From: Paraspadella gotoi
Taxonomy: Eukaryota; Chaetognatha
Direction of reading: 5' to 3'
Length of the DNA stretch: 64,000 bases
Assembly: GCA_051294375.1 (NCBI GenBank)
Contig: CM119263.1
Span: 2,005,060 to 2,069,059 of the forward strand
A program made the position numbers and the translations under genes. Numbering within the stretch: the stretch's first letter is position 1; each line of letters begins with the position of its first letter. The notes below the pieces were generated by a model. It was not told where the DNA came from. It did not search any database and was given only the letters and a program-made list of their open reading frames with translations. This document shows positions 21,978 through 33,818 of the stretch, one piece after another.

Positions 21978-24216
21978 TCTCCTCTTTTCACCCCCCATGG
22001 TACCAGCCTAATAATCTGTCACATTCAAATTTTGTCTTCTCCTTTTCATTTCTTCTCTCTTCTCTTATCTTTGGTGAGTTTGTCTTTCGAGAAATTTTAA
22101 GAAAATTGACGTCGAGGAAAAAGTCTAAATTTGAACAACATGAAAAAAAAAACAAAAGAAAAAAAAAAAAAAAAGCAAGAATCGTCAATTCGATGCGTTG
22201 CGCCTCTGTGATCACGTGCTGTACAAGTGTGAAATCATCAATATGGTTTAAGCAGGAGGAAACAAACGGTTATGACTGGTCATGTGATGGTTTTAAAGGT
22301 TATTACGTGACTAAACAAGTACAGATATCATAAGCACAGTCAAGGTCTTTTTGTAACATTACATTACATTACATTACATTAACATTACATCAAGTGCAAC
22401 AGACTAACGACTGACCGCATCGACCGACACCCAAGTGTCTTATGGGCTAAAAACTAAAAGAAAGAAAGAAAGAAAAGAATAAAGAAAGAATCTTAGATAT
22501 ATCAAGAAGGTTTTCGAAAACAATCATTTTTTTTATCCGTTGGATAAACGGTTGAAGTTCTTCCAATTTGCATTTTTCAATTCTGCGAACGAGATAATGT
22601 TACACACCGTCATAAACCTTCGAGTTTAATCTCGTTATTATTAAGTTATGGTTTTAACATAATTCGATAACTTGTGTATCTATTTTAATAGGCTACAATC
22701 ACTGTCGCCGTTTTGCTCTCTTTTCCAAAAGCGACCACAATTTAATTATAATCTTAGTATGTAACTTTCTTCTGTTACCATCCCTAACCCTACTTAATTC
22801 TTAATCCAACCCTAAAAAACGTAAAACATTAATCTTAAATCCTTACCCATAAACCTTATAACGTAAGTTCCGAACACTAACCCTAATTGCTGCGCCTAAA
22901 ACTTAACACAATCCTTAACCTAAAAATTACTAATAATCAGGGCGTTCTGGGGAAAATAAGGCCGAATATTGAAACGTTTCAATTTCCATTGTGGATATAA
23001 ACTATTTTTGGCTATTGCAACTGCAAAGTGCAATTCTGCCGGCATCGCGATCCCTCCGTTAACCTTATCCTGGGAAATGGAATGGGGAGAGGAAAATGGA
23101 TAGGGGAAAGGGAAATAAGGGAATGGGAAATGGAATGGAGAGAGGAAAATGGATAAGGGGATAAAGGAAATAAGGGAAAGGGAAATAAGGGAAAAGGGAA
23201 AATGGAAATGGGGAGAGAAATTGGATTAGGGGAAAGAAATAAGGGGAATGGGAAATGGAATGGGAGAGGAAAATGGATGGGCGAAATGGAAATAAGGGAA
23301 AGTGAAAGGGAATGGAGAGAGGAAAATGAATAAGGGGATAAGGAAATAAGGGGAGGGAAATGGAATGGAAGAGGAAAATGGATACAGGGGAAAGGGAAAA
23401 TAAGGGAAAAGGGAAATTAAGGGAAGGGAAATTGAATGGGAAGGAAAATGGATAAGGAGACAGGAAAATGGGAAAAAGGAAAATGGGAAAAAGAATAGAA
23501 TGTGTAGTGGAAAATGGAATGGGGGAAAAGGGAAATGCAATGGGGAGAGAAAATTTGGATAAGGGGGTTAAGGGAAATGGGGAAAGGGAAAATGGGGAAA
23601 GGGAATTGGGAAATGAAATGGGGGGAACAAATAATAGAAGAAAAGGGTAAAGGGGGCAGAGGAAATGGAATGGGGAGAGGGAAATGATAAGGGGCATAAG
23701 GGAAAATAAGGAAAAGGGAAATTATATGGGGAGAGGAAAATGGAAATGGGGAAATGAAATGGAGAAGGAAAAAGGGGGACGGAAAATGGGGAAAGGGAAA
23801 TGGGGAAAGAGAAATGGATAAGGGGGATAAGGGAAATGGGGGAAAGGATGGGGGAAAAGGGACATGGGGGAAAGGGGAAATGAATGGGGTAAAAGAAAGG
23901 CAATGGGGAGAGAGCAATTGATAAGGGGATAAGGGAAATAGGGAAAGGAAATGGGGGAAAATGGAAATGCAATGGGGAGAGGGAAAAGGATAAGGGGAAT
24001 AAGGAAATGCGGGGAAAGGTAAATGGAGAAAAAGGAAATGGAATGGGGAGAAGAGAAGAAATGGATTGGGAAGAGAGAAAAAAGTGCATTTGGGAAGAAG
24101 ACGAAAATGGAAAACCTAAATCTTCATTTCGTGACAAAGAAATCGATAAAAAGGCGCGACTATGAAACACGACGACGACGACAGAAACGACAACAGACGA
24201 CGACGACGACGACGAC

Positions 24217-24248
<32 letters not shown>

Positions 24249-24795
24249 GACGACAAACGACGACGACAACGACGAAACCAGCAAGTAGTCCCTTGGTTAT
24301 TTGGCTCGAGAAAAGCAATGAATGGATTAAGCAAAAGAAAAAGTCGAAGCATTTGATGAGAATAAGATCGAGGTTATTTCATCATTAAAACTTATTATGT
24401 TTTTTAAAAATCCTTTCTTAATCTATTACAATGTAAAAACTAAATTAAAAAAAATTTTCTTTATAATTATATTCGACTCGTGAAAAAGATCTCGCGTTGT
24501 ACTTTCTTTTAAAGCTTCTTGTGATCGTCAGGTGATAGTAAACGAAGACCTGAAAGCCCTCTTCACGCCCCACTCTCTCTCTCTTTCTCTCTCTCCTCTC
24601 TCTCCTGGGGCCTTGTCTCTCTCTCTCTCTCTCTCTCTGTTCTCTCTCTCTTTTCCGATCACCACCAACCCTCTCTTGCATGTCACGGCCAGCGGATTCT
24701 ATCCGTCCTTGCGCGTGAAAGGTGACGAAGCCCGTGAGAGTGAAAAGAGGGAGGAAGGGAGTGATAAAAAAGAAAGAAAAGAAAAGCGAGGCAAG

Positions 24796-24835
<40 letters not shown>
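21978..24835 (+). repeat. Repeated block A, copy 2 (noisy)
   Basis: Second copy of 19100-21955, with single-base insertions and deletions spread evenly through unique and repeat parts alike. Its right end runs into a (GA)n tract and then a 25-N gap. Confidence 0.85.
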
Positions 24836-24853
<18 letters not shown>

Positions 24854-24898
24854 AGGAGAGAGAGAGAGAGGAAAGGAGAGAGAGAGAGAGAGAGAGGA
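24796..24898. repeat. (GA)n microsatellite at a gap edge
   Basis: GA run interrupted by the gap at 24899-24923 and continuing to 24955. Confidence 0.95.
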
Positions 24899-24923
24899 NN
24901 NNNNNNNNNNNNNNNNNNNNNNN
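24899..24923. other. Assembly gap, exactly 25 N
   Basis: One of four gaps in the window with exactly this size (also at 28182, 49558 and 52982). All lie beside duplicated sequence. Confidence 0.95.
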
Positions 24924-24958
<35 letters not shown>

Positions 24959-25029
24959 GTCACCCTGACACGATCACCTAAAATGCAAAGGGAATAATTT
25001 GAAAAAAGTGCAGATCAAACTCATTTAAT

Positions 25030-25108
25030 GAGAGAGAGAGAGAGACAGAGAAAGAGACAGAGAGCGAAAGAGAGAGAAAGAGAAAGAGAGAGAGATAAAG
25101 AGAGAGTG
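25030..25108. repeat. (GA)n microsatellite with A and C interruptions
   Basis: GA/GAAA/GACA run. Confidence 0.9.
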
Positions 25109-25463
25109 CACCAAGTGATGTTTTTCAAGTGATACACAAACTGATTTTCCCGGATTTTCCCAGATTGGCTCACGGATCCAAATGACTTTTCCTCGTCCCA
25201 CAGATTTACAAAGTTCATCTGTTCCCTCGTTGGGCAACAAAATGATTTTTTTTTCTTTCCTCGAGATTAAAGATATTCTTTTAACCTCTGGGAGACGTCT
25301 ATCCTGGCAGAGGCATCTGGCGGAGGCTTTGACTTTTTCCGGCGTCAGAGGCCGTCTCTGCCGGCGTTAAGTGTTCAAGCCGGCGTTGATCCTTCGTCGA
25401 TCCTGCGACGACCCGGCGTCCCGGCGTAATTTCAAGATCAACTCCATAGCGGCGCCCATAAAA

Positions 25464-25677
25464 ATGTCACGCCCGGCGCGTCTCTCTTTCGCACGCGGAC
25501 GCCGGAGGCGATTATGGCTTTTCATCCTCTGGGTCAACGCTTCCTTCCGTTTCCTCTCTTTTCTTCCTCTCTTTTCTTCCTCTCTTTTCCCTCTTCTCTA
25601 TTTTCTCTTCTCTAACTTTCTTCTATTTCCCTATTCTTTTCCTCTATCCAGGCGCCGTGGGCTGATGACCAAATGCG
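25464..25677 (+). CDS. Possible two-exon start of a signal-anchored protein
   Basis: In a GC-rich island (25270-25520), the ATG at 25464 opens MSRPARLSFARGRRRRLWLF followed by ILW. This is an Arg-rich N-terminus and a hydrophobic stretch like that of a type II membrane anchor. A possible donor GTCAAC follows at 25533. A long pyrimidine tract then leads to the acceptor CCTCTATCCAG (25651), and 26 nt (25652-25677) encoding APWADDQM plus two bases end at G|GTGATG. Phases agree (0, then 2). After that the sequence is a (GA)n tract and no further exon is seen. Donor strength is modest and no family is recognised. Confidence 0.22.
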
Positions 25678-25680
25678 GTG

Positions 25681-25702
25681 ATGAGAGAGAGAGAGAGAGA
25701 AA

Positions 25703-25796
<94 letters not shown>

Positions 25797-25843
25797 GAGG
25801 AGAGAGAGAAATAGAGATAAGGAGAGAGAGAGAGAGAGAGTTG

Positions 25844-25878
<35 letters not shown>

Positions 25879-25885
25879 AGTGTGA
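25681..25885. repeat. (GA)n microsatellite field
   Basis: About 200 bp of GA with short interruptions. Confidence 0.95.
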
Positions 25886-25966
25886 GAGAATAGAATGAAA
25901 GGGAAAAGAGTAAGCGAGTTTTCTCGTAAACTTCTCCTAAGAATGACAGAATTCTAAGGCATTTTT

Positions 25967-26000
25967 AGTTGCGGGGCCCGCGAGTACTCGCGGAGCAACT
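25967..26000. repeat. Palindromic element, copy 1
   Basis: AGTTGC and GCAACT flank the perfect 16-bp palindrome CCGCGAGTACTCGCGG (25978-25993); CTTTCGGTCCGTC follows about 50 bp on. Two relatives lie at 28299 and 32775. Confidence 0.75.
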
Positions 26001-26384
26001 AGTAATAACTTCACTGCAACATCAACTCACTCAAACTCAAACTAAGTACCTTTCGGTCCGTCATGGTAATGTCATGTCACGTCAAATCATGAATCAAAGG
26101 GAAATAGACTATGAAATAATAAAGTCACTGGATTAAAACGTATATCAACGAACACAATACTAAACTTCTTTTTTTCCTTCTTAATCCTTTTCTCGCAAGT
26201 TTTCTCCCAAAACTCGCCCCGGCACTCCCTCCAATTTCCCCTCACCCCCCCTTCTTTCGTCCTTGATTTCGCAGAGCCATATTTTCTTTTCATGGGAAAA
26301 AATAAAAAATATGTGTCGACGGCCAAACGCCAAATTTTTTCTCTGGTTTTTTTTCGCACTTTTCTCCTGTCGGACAAGGATTGG

Positions 26385-26406
26385 GAAATGAGAGAGGAGA
26401 GAGAGA

Positions 26407-26466
<60 letters not shown>

Positions 26467-26472
26467 AGAGAA
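26385..26472. repeat. (GA)n microsatellite
   Basis: Interrupted GA run within block B, copy 1. Confidence 0.9.
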
Positions 26473-28181
26473 TGGAAACACGAGATCGCAATGATATAGT
26501 GGAGGTGACGAGGGTGAATCATGTGTTTTGGAAACACGCGATTTTCCTTCTCCTAATCTCGTTTGCATCGACGACCTGCCAAAAAATATGTCACATATTC
26601 GTTTCTCACTCACCATTTCTCACCATTTCTCACCACTTCTCTTCTCACGCCTCTACGCGCGCACTCATCACCATTTCTATTCACAATTCACCACTCCTAA
26701 CCACTCACATACTTCAAACTTCCTCTCTTTATCATCATCTTGCCTCTTGAAATCTTTTGCAACTTCACTCCTCACATACTTCTACTTTTTCTCTCCACTT
26801 CACACCACTTCTAACCACTTTCCCACCACTCTCTACTACATCGCAACCCATTCGCCCAACGCGAGTGAAGATAGTAACGAAAAAGGTTTGTGTTGTTGTT
26901 GTTGTTGTCTCAATTTTTATGTCGATTCCTTTCCTCCTCTTCCTACTTCTCCTCTCCTTCCCAATCGCGATTCATTTCCCCGCCCACGACCATCTTCAAT
27001 TCTCCACCTGACTTTGCCACGACCACCCCGATTACCCCACGCGTCTGCCACATGCGGTTAATGAACCAATACGGGACGCCGCTGCTGCTATTGGCGTCAT
27101 GGCGGTCGTGGGGAGGCGTGGCGACACTGGGGCCGTGGTGCCACGTGGGTCCTGGTGCGGCTAAATCGGAGTTAAAATCCTCATGAAACAATCGAACTTC
27201 GTCCAAAACCGAGTCAGCCAAGAGAACACCTCGCCGTTTAATTATCGACTATAATTCGTTATGATTCACATCATTCAACATAAAATTCAATCATCATCGT
27301 CATCACGTCCATCATCATCGCAAATCATCATTATCATCTTTATCATCAATTATGCATATCATTACATCATCACTCCATCACTTTACAAATTTAACAATGT
27401 ACAAATAAGAACGTCGCGAAGTTGAAATACTTAATATATATAACTTAATGTATTTCAACCTTTTATTATAGCAAAACTTCCATTGAAAACTCGTAATAAC
27501 AAACGAGATTTCTTCCGGGCAAAGAGTTAAATTCAGTTCATATATGAGACTAGAAACTAATCAGGAAATGCTTTCTCTTACTTATATATATATATATAAT
27601 ATAATATATAAATTAATATTATCTATATATATTATAATTATATTTACCGAACGCTTAATTTAGTGGACAGAGAGATGAAATAGATCAAAAAAATAGGGAA
27701 GAGAAGTATAACATTCAACAATCATCATCATTTACAATTTCTTACATCATGCACCGTCGCTCTCTATCGTTTCTATCGCACTCCAATCTGTTCACCAATT
27801 ACAAACCATGCACCTACACCGCCCCTCTGTCGGCGTGATGCGTTTTCACAACGAGTCCATTTGCAAATTTCAACTTTTTTCCTCGACATGAAATCCTACG
27901 GAGAAAGAAATTGAAAGGGACGAGGGACTGAAAGAATACGAAAGGCAAAGAGAGGAGAAAGCAAAGGAAAAAAGAGCAAATTTGGAAGGAATGAAAAAGC
28001 AAGGGGGAAAAATCAAGGTAAAAGAGCATAAGAAAAAAGCCAAAAAAACCAGAAAAAATCCATACTCATAATTTAAAACTAAAAACTTTAGGAAAAAAAA
28101 AAAACAGTTTTTGAATTGTTAACACACGAAATTTAAATGACAAAATAAGTCTATACACATGAAACTTATAAACAAAACTAA

Positions 28182-28206
28182 NNNNNNNNNNNNNNNNNNN
28201 NNNNNN
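28182..28206. other. Assembly gap, exactly 25 N
   Basis: Separates the two copies of block B. Confidence 0.95.
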
Positions 28207-28240
<34 letters not shown>

Positions 28241-28298
28241 AGGGAGTAAGCAGTTTTCTCGTAAATTCTCTTAAGAATGACAGAATTCAGGCATTTTT

Positions 28299-28384
28299 AG
28301 TTGCGCCGCGAGTACTCGCGGAGCAACTCAACTCAACTCAACTCAACTCAACTCAACTCAACTCAACTCAACTCAACTCAACTA
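28299..28384. repeat. Palindromic element, copy 2, running into (CAACT)n
   Basis: AGTTGC, then CCGCGAGTACTCGCGG (28306-28321), then AGCAACTCAACTCAACTCAA: the terminal CAACT of the hairpin is reiterated about 12 times. CTTTCGGTCCGTC follows the array. Copy 1 shows a scrambled version of the same array. Confidence 0.8.
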
Positions 28385-28711
28385 AGTCACCTTTCGGTCC
28401 GTCATGTAATGTCATGTCACGTCAAATCATGAGATCAAAGGGAAATAGACATGAAAATAAAGTCACTGGATTTAACGTTAACACAATACAAACTTCTTTT
28501 TTTTCCTTTTAATCCCCTTTTCCCTCAGCAAGTTTTCCTCCTCAAAACTCGCCCCTCCCGCCTCCAATTTCCCCCACCCCCCCCCTTCTTTCGTCCTTGA
28601 TTCGACGGCCATTATTTTCTTTTCATGGGAAAAAATAAAAAAATGTGTCGACGGCCAAACCCAAATTTTTCTCTGGTTTTTTTCGCCTTTTCCCTGTCGG
28701 ACAAGGATTGG

Positions 28712-28716
28712 GAATA

Positions 28717-28752
<36 letters not shown>

Positions 28753-28800
28753 AGAAGAGAGAAGAGAGAGAGAGAGAGAGAGAGAAGAGAGAAGTGGAGA
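28712..28800. repeat. (GA)n microsatellite
   Basis: Interrupted GA run. Confidence 0.9.
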
Positions 28801-29848
28801 GATCACGGGAAAAGGTGACGAGGGTGATCATGTGTTGACCCGATTTTCCTTCTCCTAATCTCGTTTGCATCGACGCCAAAAAAATATGTCACATTTCGTT
28901 TCTCACTCACCATTTCTCACCATTTCTCACCACTTCTCTTCTCACCTCTACGCCCAACTCATCACCATTTCTATTCACAATTCACCACTCCTCACCACTA
29001 CATACTTCACTTCTCTTTATCTCATCTTGCCTCTTGAATCTTTGCCACTTCACTCCTCACAACTTCTAACTTTTTCTCTCCACTTCACACCACTTCTCAC
29101 CACTTCTCACCACTTCTCACCACATCGCACCACATCGCTCAACAGCGGTGAAGATAGACGAAAAAGGTTTGTGTTGTTGTTGTTGTTGTCCTCATTTTTC
29201 ATTCCGTCCTCCTCTTCCTCCTCTTCCTCCTCTTCCTCCTCCTCCTCCCCCAACCAGATTCATTTTCCCGCCCACCATCTTCATTCTCCACCTGACTTTG
29301 CCCACGACCACCCGATTTACCCACGCGTCTGCCCACAACTGCGGTTAATGAACCAATACGGACGCCGCTGCTGCTTTAGGCGTCATGGCGTCGTGGAGGC
29401 GTGGCGACATGGGGCCGTGGTGCCACGTGGCGTCCTGGTGCGGCTAATCGAGTTAAAATCCCATGAAACAATCGAACTTCGTCACAAACGAGTCAGCCAA
29501 GAGACACTCGCCGTTAATTATCGACTATAATTCGTTTATGATTCGACATCATTCAACATAAAATTCAATCATCATCGTCATCATCGTCATCATCATCGCA
29601 AATCATCATTATCATCTTTATCATCATTATCATTATCATCATCACTCACCATCATTTACAATTTACAATGTACAAATAAGAACGTCGCGAGTGAAATACT
29701 TATATATATATACTTATGTATTTCAACTTTTATTATAGCAAAAAATTCCATTGAAAACTCGTAAATACAAACGAGATTTCTTCCGGGCGAAGAGTTTAAA
29801 TTCAGTTCATAAATGAGACTAGAAACTAATCAGGAAATCTTTCTCTTA

Positions 29849-29887
<39 letters not shown>

Positions 29888-30365
29888 TTACCGAACGCTT
29901 AATTTAGGGACAGAGAGAGAAAGATATCAAAAAATAGGGAAGAGAAGGTATAACATTCAACAATCATCATCATTTACAATTTCTACATCATGCACTCGCT
30001 CTCTATCTTTCTCTCGCACTCCATCTGTCACCAATTACACCAATCACCTCTCCCCCTCGTCGGCTGATCTTTTAACGTCCTTTGATTTTCAACTTTTTCC
30101 TCGACTGAATCTACGGAGAAGAAATTGAAGGACGAGGGACGAAAAAAGCAGAGGAAAAAAGCAAAGGAAAAAGAGCAAATTGGAAAAAGAGCAAATTGGA
30201 AAAAGCAGGGGGAAAAATCAGAGGTAAAAGAGCATAAAGAAAAAAAGCCAAAAAAACCAGAAAAAATCGAATACTCATAATTTTAAAACTAAAAACTTTA
30301 GGAAAAAAACAGTTTTTGAATTGTTACAACAAATTTAATGACAAAATAAGTCTATACACGAAACT

Positions 30366-30725
30366 AAATACTAAAAAAAAATAACAAACTTTAAAAAACG
30401 AAAAAAAAACAAAAAATAAAAAACGAAAAATTAAACTAATATAAAACTTTAAAAACTTTAAAAATAAAAAAAATAACAAAATAACAAAATTAAAAAATTA
30501 AAACTAAAAAAAAAAATAAAAAAAATTTTAAAAAAATAAAAAAACAGGAAAAAAAACTAAAAAACTAAAATAATAAAAAACTCCAAAAAATATAAAAAAA
30601 TAAAAAACTCAAACACTCTAAAATTAAAAAAAATAAAAAACTCAAACACTCTAAAATTAAAAAAATAAATAAAAAAATTAAAAACTACAAAAACTACAAA
30701 ATTAAAAAAACAAAAACTTTTTTAT
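30366..30725. repeat. A-rich AAAAACT/AAATAAA low-complexity tract
   Basis: About 360 bp of A-rich DNA with AAAAACTAAAA and AAATTAAAAA words and no coding potential. Confidence 0.85.
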
Positions 30726-30949
30726 TAAAGGTAAACAACTAAAAAAGTAAGAATAGCCGACGAAGTCTTGAATCAGTGAAACGAAAAGACGAATGACGAC
30801 GGAACAATGATTTTCTCATTTCTTCTTCCGCGACGCGACTCCATCTCCGCATCAGAAGACCTTACCTCTGCCTACCCAACAATCCGCTACTCCATCCCTT
30901 ACCCAACCATCAACCGAAACCCTTTCGCGGCCCCGCCCTTATTTTCCTA

Positions 30950-31195
30950 AAACGCCCCATTTTATCTTAAATTCAAATTTAATTAGGTAAATTTTTTTTT
31001 GATTAAAAGTTAGGTTAAAGGTTAGGGATTAAGAAGTTAGTGATTAAGGTTAATGAACTTGGTTCGCGATTAGGGTTAGGTATTTAGGTTAAAGTCTTGT
31101 GGTTATGATTAAAAATTAAGGATATAATGGTTTAGGATTAGAGTTGAGGATTAGGTCAGGGTTATGAATTAGGATTAGAGATTGATTTATAAGTT
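30950..31195. repeat. Degenerate telomere-like GGTTAGG array
   Basis: Words such as GGTTAAAGGTTAGGGATTAA and GATTAGGGTTAGGTATTTAG. It is preceded by CTTATTTTCCTAAAACGCCC, the inverted form of the motif that flanks the array at 19.9-20.05 kb. Confidence 0.65.
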
Positions 31196-31274
31196 TAAGG
31201 ACATATTTAGGTTTAGATAGAGATTACACATGGGAGTATTTTGTAACAGGTGACGATCGTATTTTATTATTTTT

Positions 31275-31367
31275 ATGCAACCGACAATATTTTCGGATGA
31301 TCCAGATGTTGGCAGTGAAGGGAACGGAACACAGACTCATGCCTTTAGGGGAAGCCGAAATGGAAAG
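31275..31367 (+). CDS. Candidate gene, exon 1 of 3, unidentified
   Basis: The ATG at 31275 opens 31 codons, MQPTIFSDDPDVGSEGNGTQ then THAFRGSRNGK, ending phase 0 at a strong donor AAG|GTAAGT. A second frame over the same DNA (from an ATG at 31306) is also open to that donor in phase 2. The model joins exons 31706-32035 and 33819-33896 with every junction in phase 0, giving about 166 residues. Composition is acidic and Gly/Ser-rich, with no recognised domain. The case rests on splice signals, phase agreement and composition only. Confidence 0.38.
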
Positions 31368-31389
31368 GTAAGTTAATTGACTGAGCAAA

Positions 31390-31397
31390 AAAAGAAG

Positions 31398-31433
<36 letters not shown>

Positions 31434-31467
31434 AGAGATGAGGAGAGAGAGAGAGAGAGAGAGAAGG
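31390..31467. repeat. (GA)n microsatellite
   Basis: Interrupted GA run inside the proposed first intron (31368-31705). Confidence 0.9.
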
Positions 31468-31705
31468 TGACCAAAAAATCAGGGATTAATCCCCTCCCCC
31501 CGCCTCCTCGTTTTAAAGTCATCAAGAACAGGTTTCGCAAACGTCCTGTCTTCACATAGGATCCAAGATCGTCATTAAGTCGATGACTCTCAAAGAATAT
31601 TTAGATTTAAAATTAAGATTAAAATTCTGGGATAAACGAACAGAAATGGGACGCTCTAGAAAGAGAGAGCCCCGCGCCCCACCTCCGGCCCACACCCCCC
31701 CATAG

Positions 31706-32035
31706 GACTCACTCCGCGGATCCAGAGAAAAAAAAAAGAGGAAAACTGACCTAATTCCTTCACCTCACCTCCAACCGAGGAGAGCGGGAACAAGGACGGG
31801 CGGCGAGCGGCGGCGGCGGCGGCGGGGAGCGGCGCTGGCGAGCGGCGACGGCGAGCGGCGACGGCGAGCGGCGGCTGAGGTAGAAAACAATAGCGGAAAC
31901 GTCGAAATCGGTGTCGGAGGAAACGAGTTTCGGGTGAACGACGCCGCCGACGACGACGACAGGGACGATGACGACGACGACGAAGACGACGACAGCGATA
32001 ATGGGTTTAAGACGAAGAAGGAAATTAGTATCAAG
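31706..32035 (+). CDS. Candidate gene, exon 2 of 3 (basic then acidic)
   Basis: A C-rich tract ending CCCCCATAG precedes 31706. An uninterrupted 110-codon frame follows: DSLRGSREKKKRKTDLIP (a nuclear-signal-like basic cluster), an Arg/Ala-rich stretch encoded by (GGC)n and (GCGGCGA), EVENNSGNVEIGVGGNEF, an acidic run of Asp with a few Arg and Glu from (GAC)n, then DNGFKTKKEISIK and the donor AAG|GTCAAG. If the donor is not used, the frame continues to a TGA at about 32096. The reverse strand is also open across this stretch, so strand is not settled by openness alone. Confidence 0.38.
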
Positions 32036-32454
32036 GTCAAGGAGAGAAAGTCCGGCGAGGGTTGGACCCGATATTGCACATGGAATTGATCGTTTTGGGT
32101 TGCGTAGCCAATTTGAGGGAAGCAACGTGGGGTAGAATCGTTGCCATAAGAGGAAGAAAATTTGACAAACCGTTTGGATATTGAATAGTTCTTACTAAGT
32201 TTGTGTATAGAAGTTTTAACCACATCAGTTTTTGACTCAAACTCTGCAACGCAACGAAACAACATCAGCATAATTAACGTCCTTGAACTAAGCATATCGA
32301 CGAATGCGGCACCAAATACACAGACATTATTAGACAAGCAGCTTTCCCAAAAAATCGAAGACGTTTACGCCCAAATAGCTTGGTCTTTCACCGTTGAACC
32401 TCGTGACGTACTTCACACTCGGTCCATTCATCCGTGAATCTCTCTCTTTTATCA

Positions 32455-32680
32455 TCGAGTACAGAAGTTGCACTCTCGTTTTCCTCGTCGTCGTCGTTTT
32501 GTTGTTGTTATCGTTGTTGTTGTTTTCGGCGACGTCCTTCTTCTTGCGTATTGTAACGACCTCCGGCGACGGAACAACCAAACAGAATAAATGAGGGCGA
32601 CGACGATAAATTCGACGACGACGACGACGACGAAAACTACGGCGATAATGACGACGATCACGACGAAGACGACGATGACG
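32455..32680. repeat. Short (CGT) and (GAC) tracts flanking unique DNA
   Basis: TCGTCGTCGTCG near 32485 and GACGACGACGAC near 32610, in opposite strand sense, bracket about 100 bp. They would be within the proposed second intron. Confidence 0.6.
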
Positions 32681-32774
32681 AATTAAAAAAAAAACTTTTT
32701 TAAAAATTAAAATCAAAATAAGCGACAAACATACATTTTTCTTTCCCTCACTTTTTCCTCTCCTTTCTTTTTTT

Positions 32775-32850
32775 AGTTACGCCGCGAGTACTTGCGGAGC
32801 AACTCTATATGTCACTTTTCGGTCGGTCGGTCCGTCGGTCTGTCCTTATA
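32775..32850. repeat. Palindromic element, copy 3
   Basis: AGTTAC then CCGCGAGTACTTGCGG (one mismatch to the perfect palindrome) and GCAACT, followed by CACTTTTCGGTCGGTCGGTC. It is independent of the block B duplication, showing that the element is a dispersed family. Confidence 0.7.
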
Positions 32851-33189
32851 ACTTGCCTATAGTTTGTTGCTCATTTGTTAAAAATCAAATCTAAGCGACT
32901 ACTGGCGAAATCTTATAAACTATAAGGAATAAATGACATGATAAGTAAAAAGAAAAGTAATGCGGCGCAACACCTTGTTCTCTATTTCAATTCCCTAAAT
33001 ATTTTTTTCTCACTTTCTCGCACAAACATTTTTCTTTTCTTTTTGGCAAAGATATGTTTCCCTTTTCCTTTCCCTTCTCCATCCCCCGACGCGTTTATTT
33101 CTAGTTGTTCCTCCGTCCCCCGCGGGTTCGAAAAACCTTATAAAATATCCATGACCTCCCCCGCCGCCTCCCCTACGCGTAATTCGCTC

Positions 33190-33325
33190 TTCTAACGCTT
33201 CGGCGTCCTCCTTTACCCCGGCGCCTCCGTTTTACCCCGGCGCCCTCTTTTACTCCCATCGCCTCTCTTTACCCCGGCGCCTCCTTTACCCCGCCTCCTC
33301 CTTTACCCCGGCGCCACCTTTCATT
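33190..33325. repeat. GC-rich minisatellite CTTTACCCCGGCGCCTCC
   Basis: About six imperfect units of 18-20 bp. Confidence 0.8.
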
Positions 33326-33818
33326 TCTTCCCTTCTTTCTCGGCCCTCCCTCGAAGCGAATAAATATTTATCCGATTCCCAGAGACGAAGAACTTCGGTC
33401 ACCGTTCACGAGTCACCGTCGCGCCGTTCGCTTCTCACAAAGGGGTTTTTGTTTTTTTGTTTTTTTTTTTGGTAATACTTATTTGTGAAATGTTGGTTTT
33501 TTTCAATTGCCAAACAATTTCAACATTACTCGATCACGCTCTATTCTTATTTTCGCGACCATATTTCAACTTTGCCGTTTGCAAATTGGTTCTAATACTA
33601 TTTTACGCTTTTTCCTCAATCTTATTTCCACTCATGCCACTGGTCAATGATCACAGGATTTGTTATTTTTTCATAGTTGACGCATTCAAACCACTTTGAT
33701 CATTCATTTCTATGTCCTTTAAAAATTAATTACTAAAATGATTTGTATGCACAATTGCACATCTTCTATGAAAATTCTTTTTTCGTTTTTTTTTTTAAAT
33801 CTGCTCTTTATTCCTCAG

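Larger units (their letters stand above)
25905..28181 (+). repeat. Repeated block B, copy 1 (noisy)
   Basis: Matches 28240-30365 in order: palindromic element, CTTTCGGTCCGTCATG, a CT/GA tract, CACCATTTCTCACC repeats, a (TTG)n tract, a GC-rich patch (27050-27170), CATCAT repeats, an AT-rich stretch and A-rich tail. It carries many extra bases compared with the other copy and ends at a 25-N gap. Confidence 0.85.
28207..30390 (+). repeat. Repeated block B, copy 2 (cleaner)
   Basis: Second copy of 25905-28181. Its simple repeats are regular, for example (CAACT)n at 28321-28384 and (AT)n near 29855-29880. No exon with paired splice sites was convincing. An open plus-strand frame over the GC-rich patch at 29330-29530 is protein-like but unrecognised. 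Confidence 0.85.

Noticed and set aside
33457-33699. Hydrophobic 80-codon frame resembling membrane helices
   Set aside because: T-rich intron-like DNA directly before a strong splice acceptor. It starts at a poly-T run and no conserved motif is seen.
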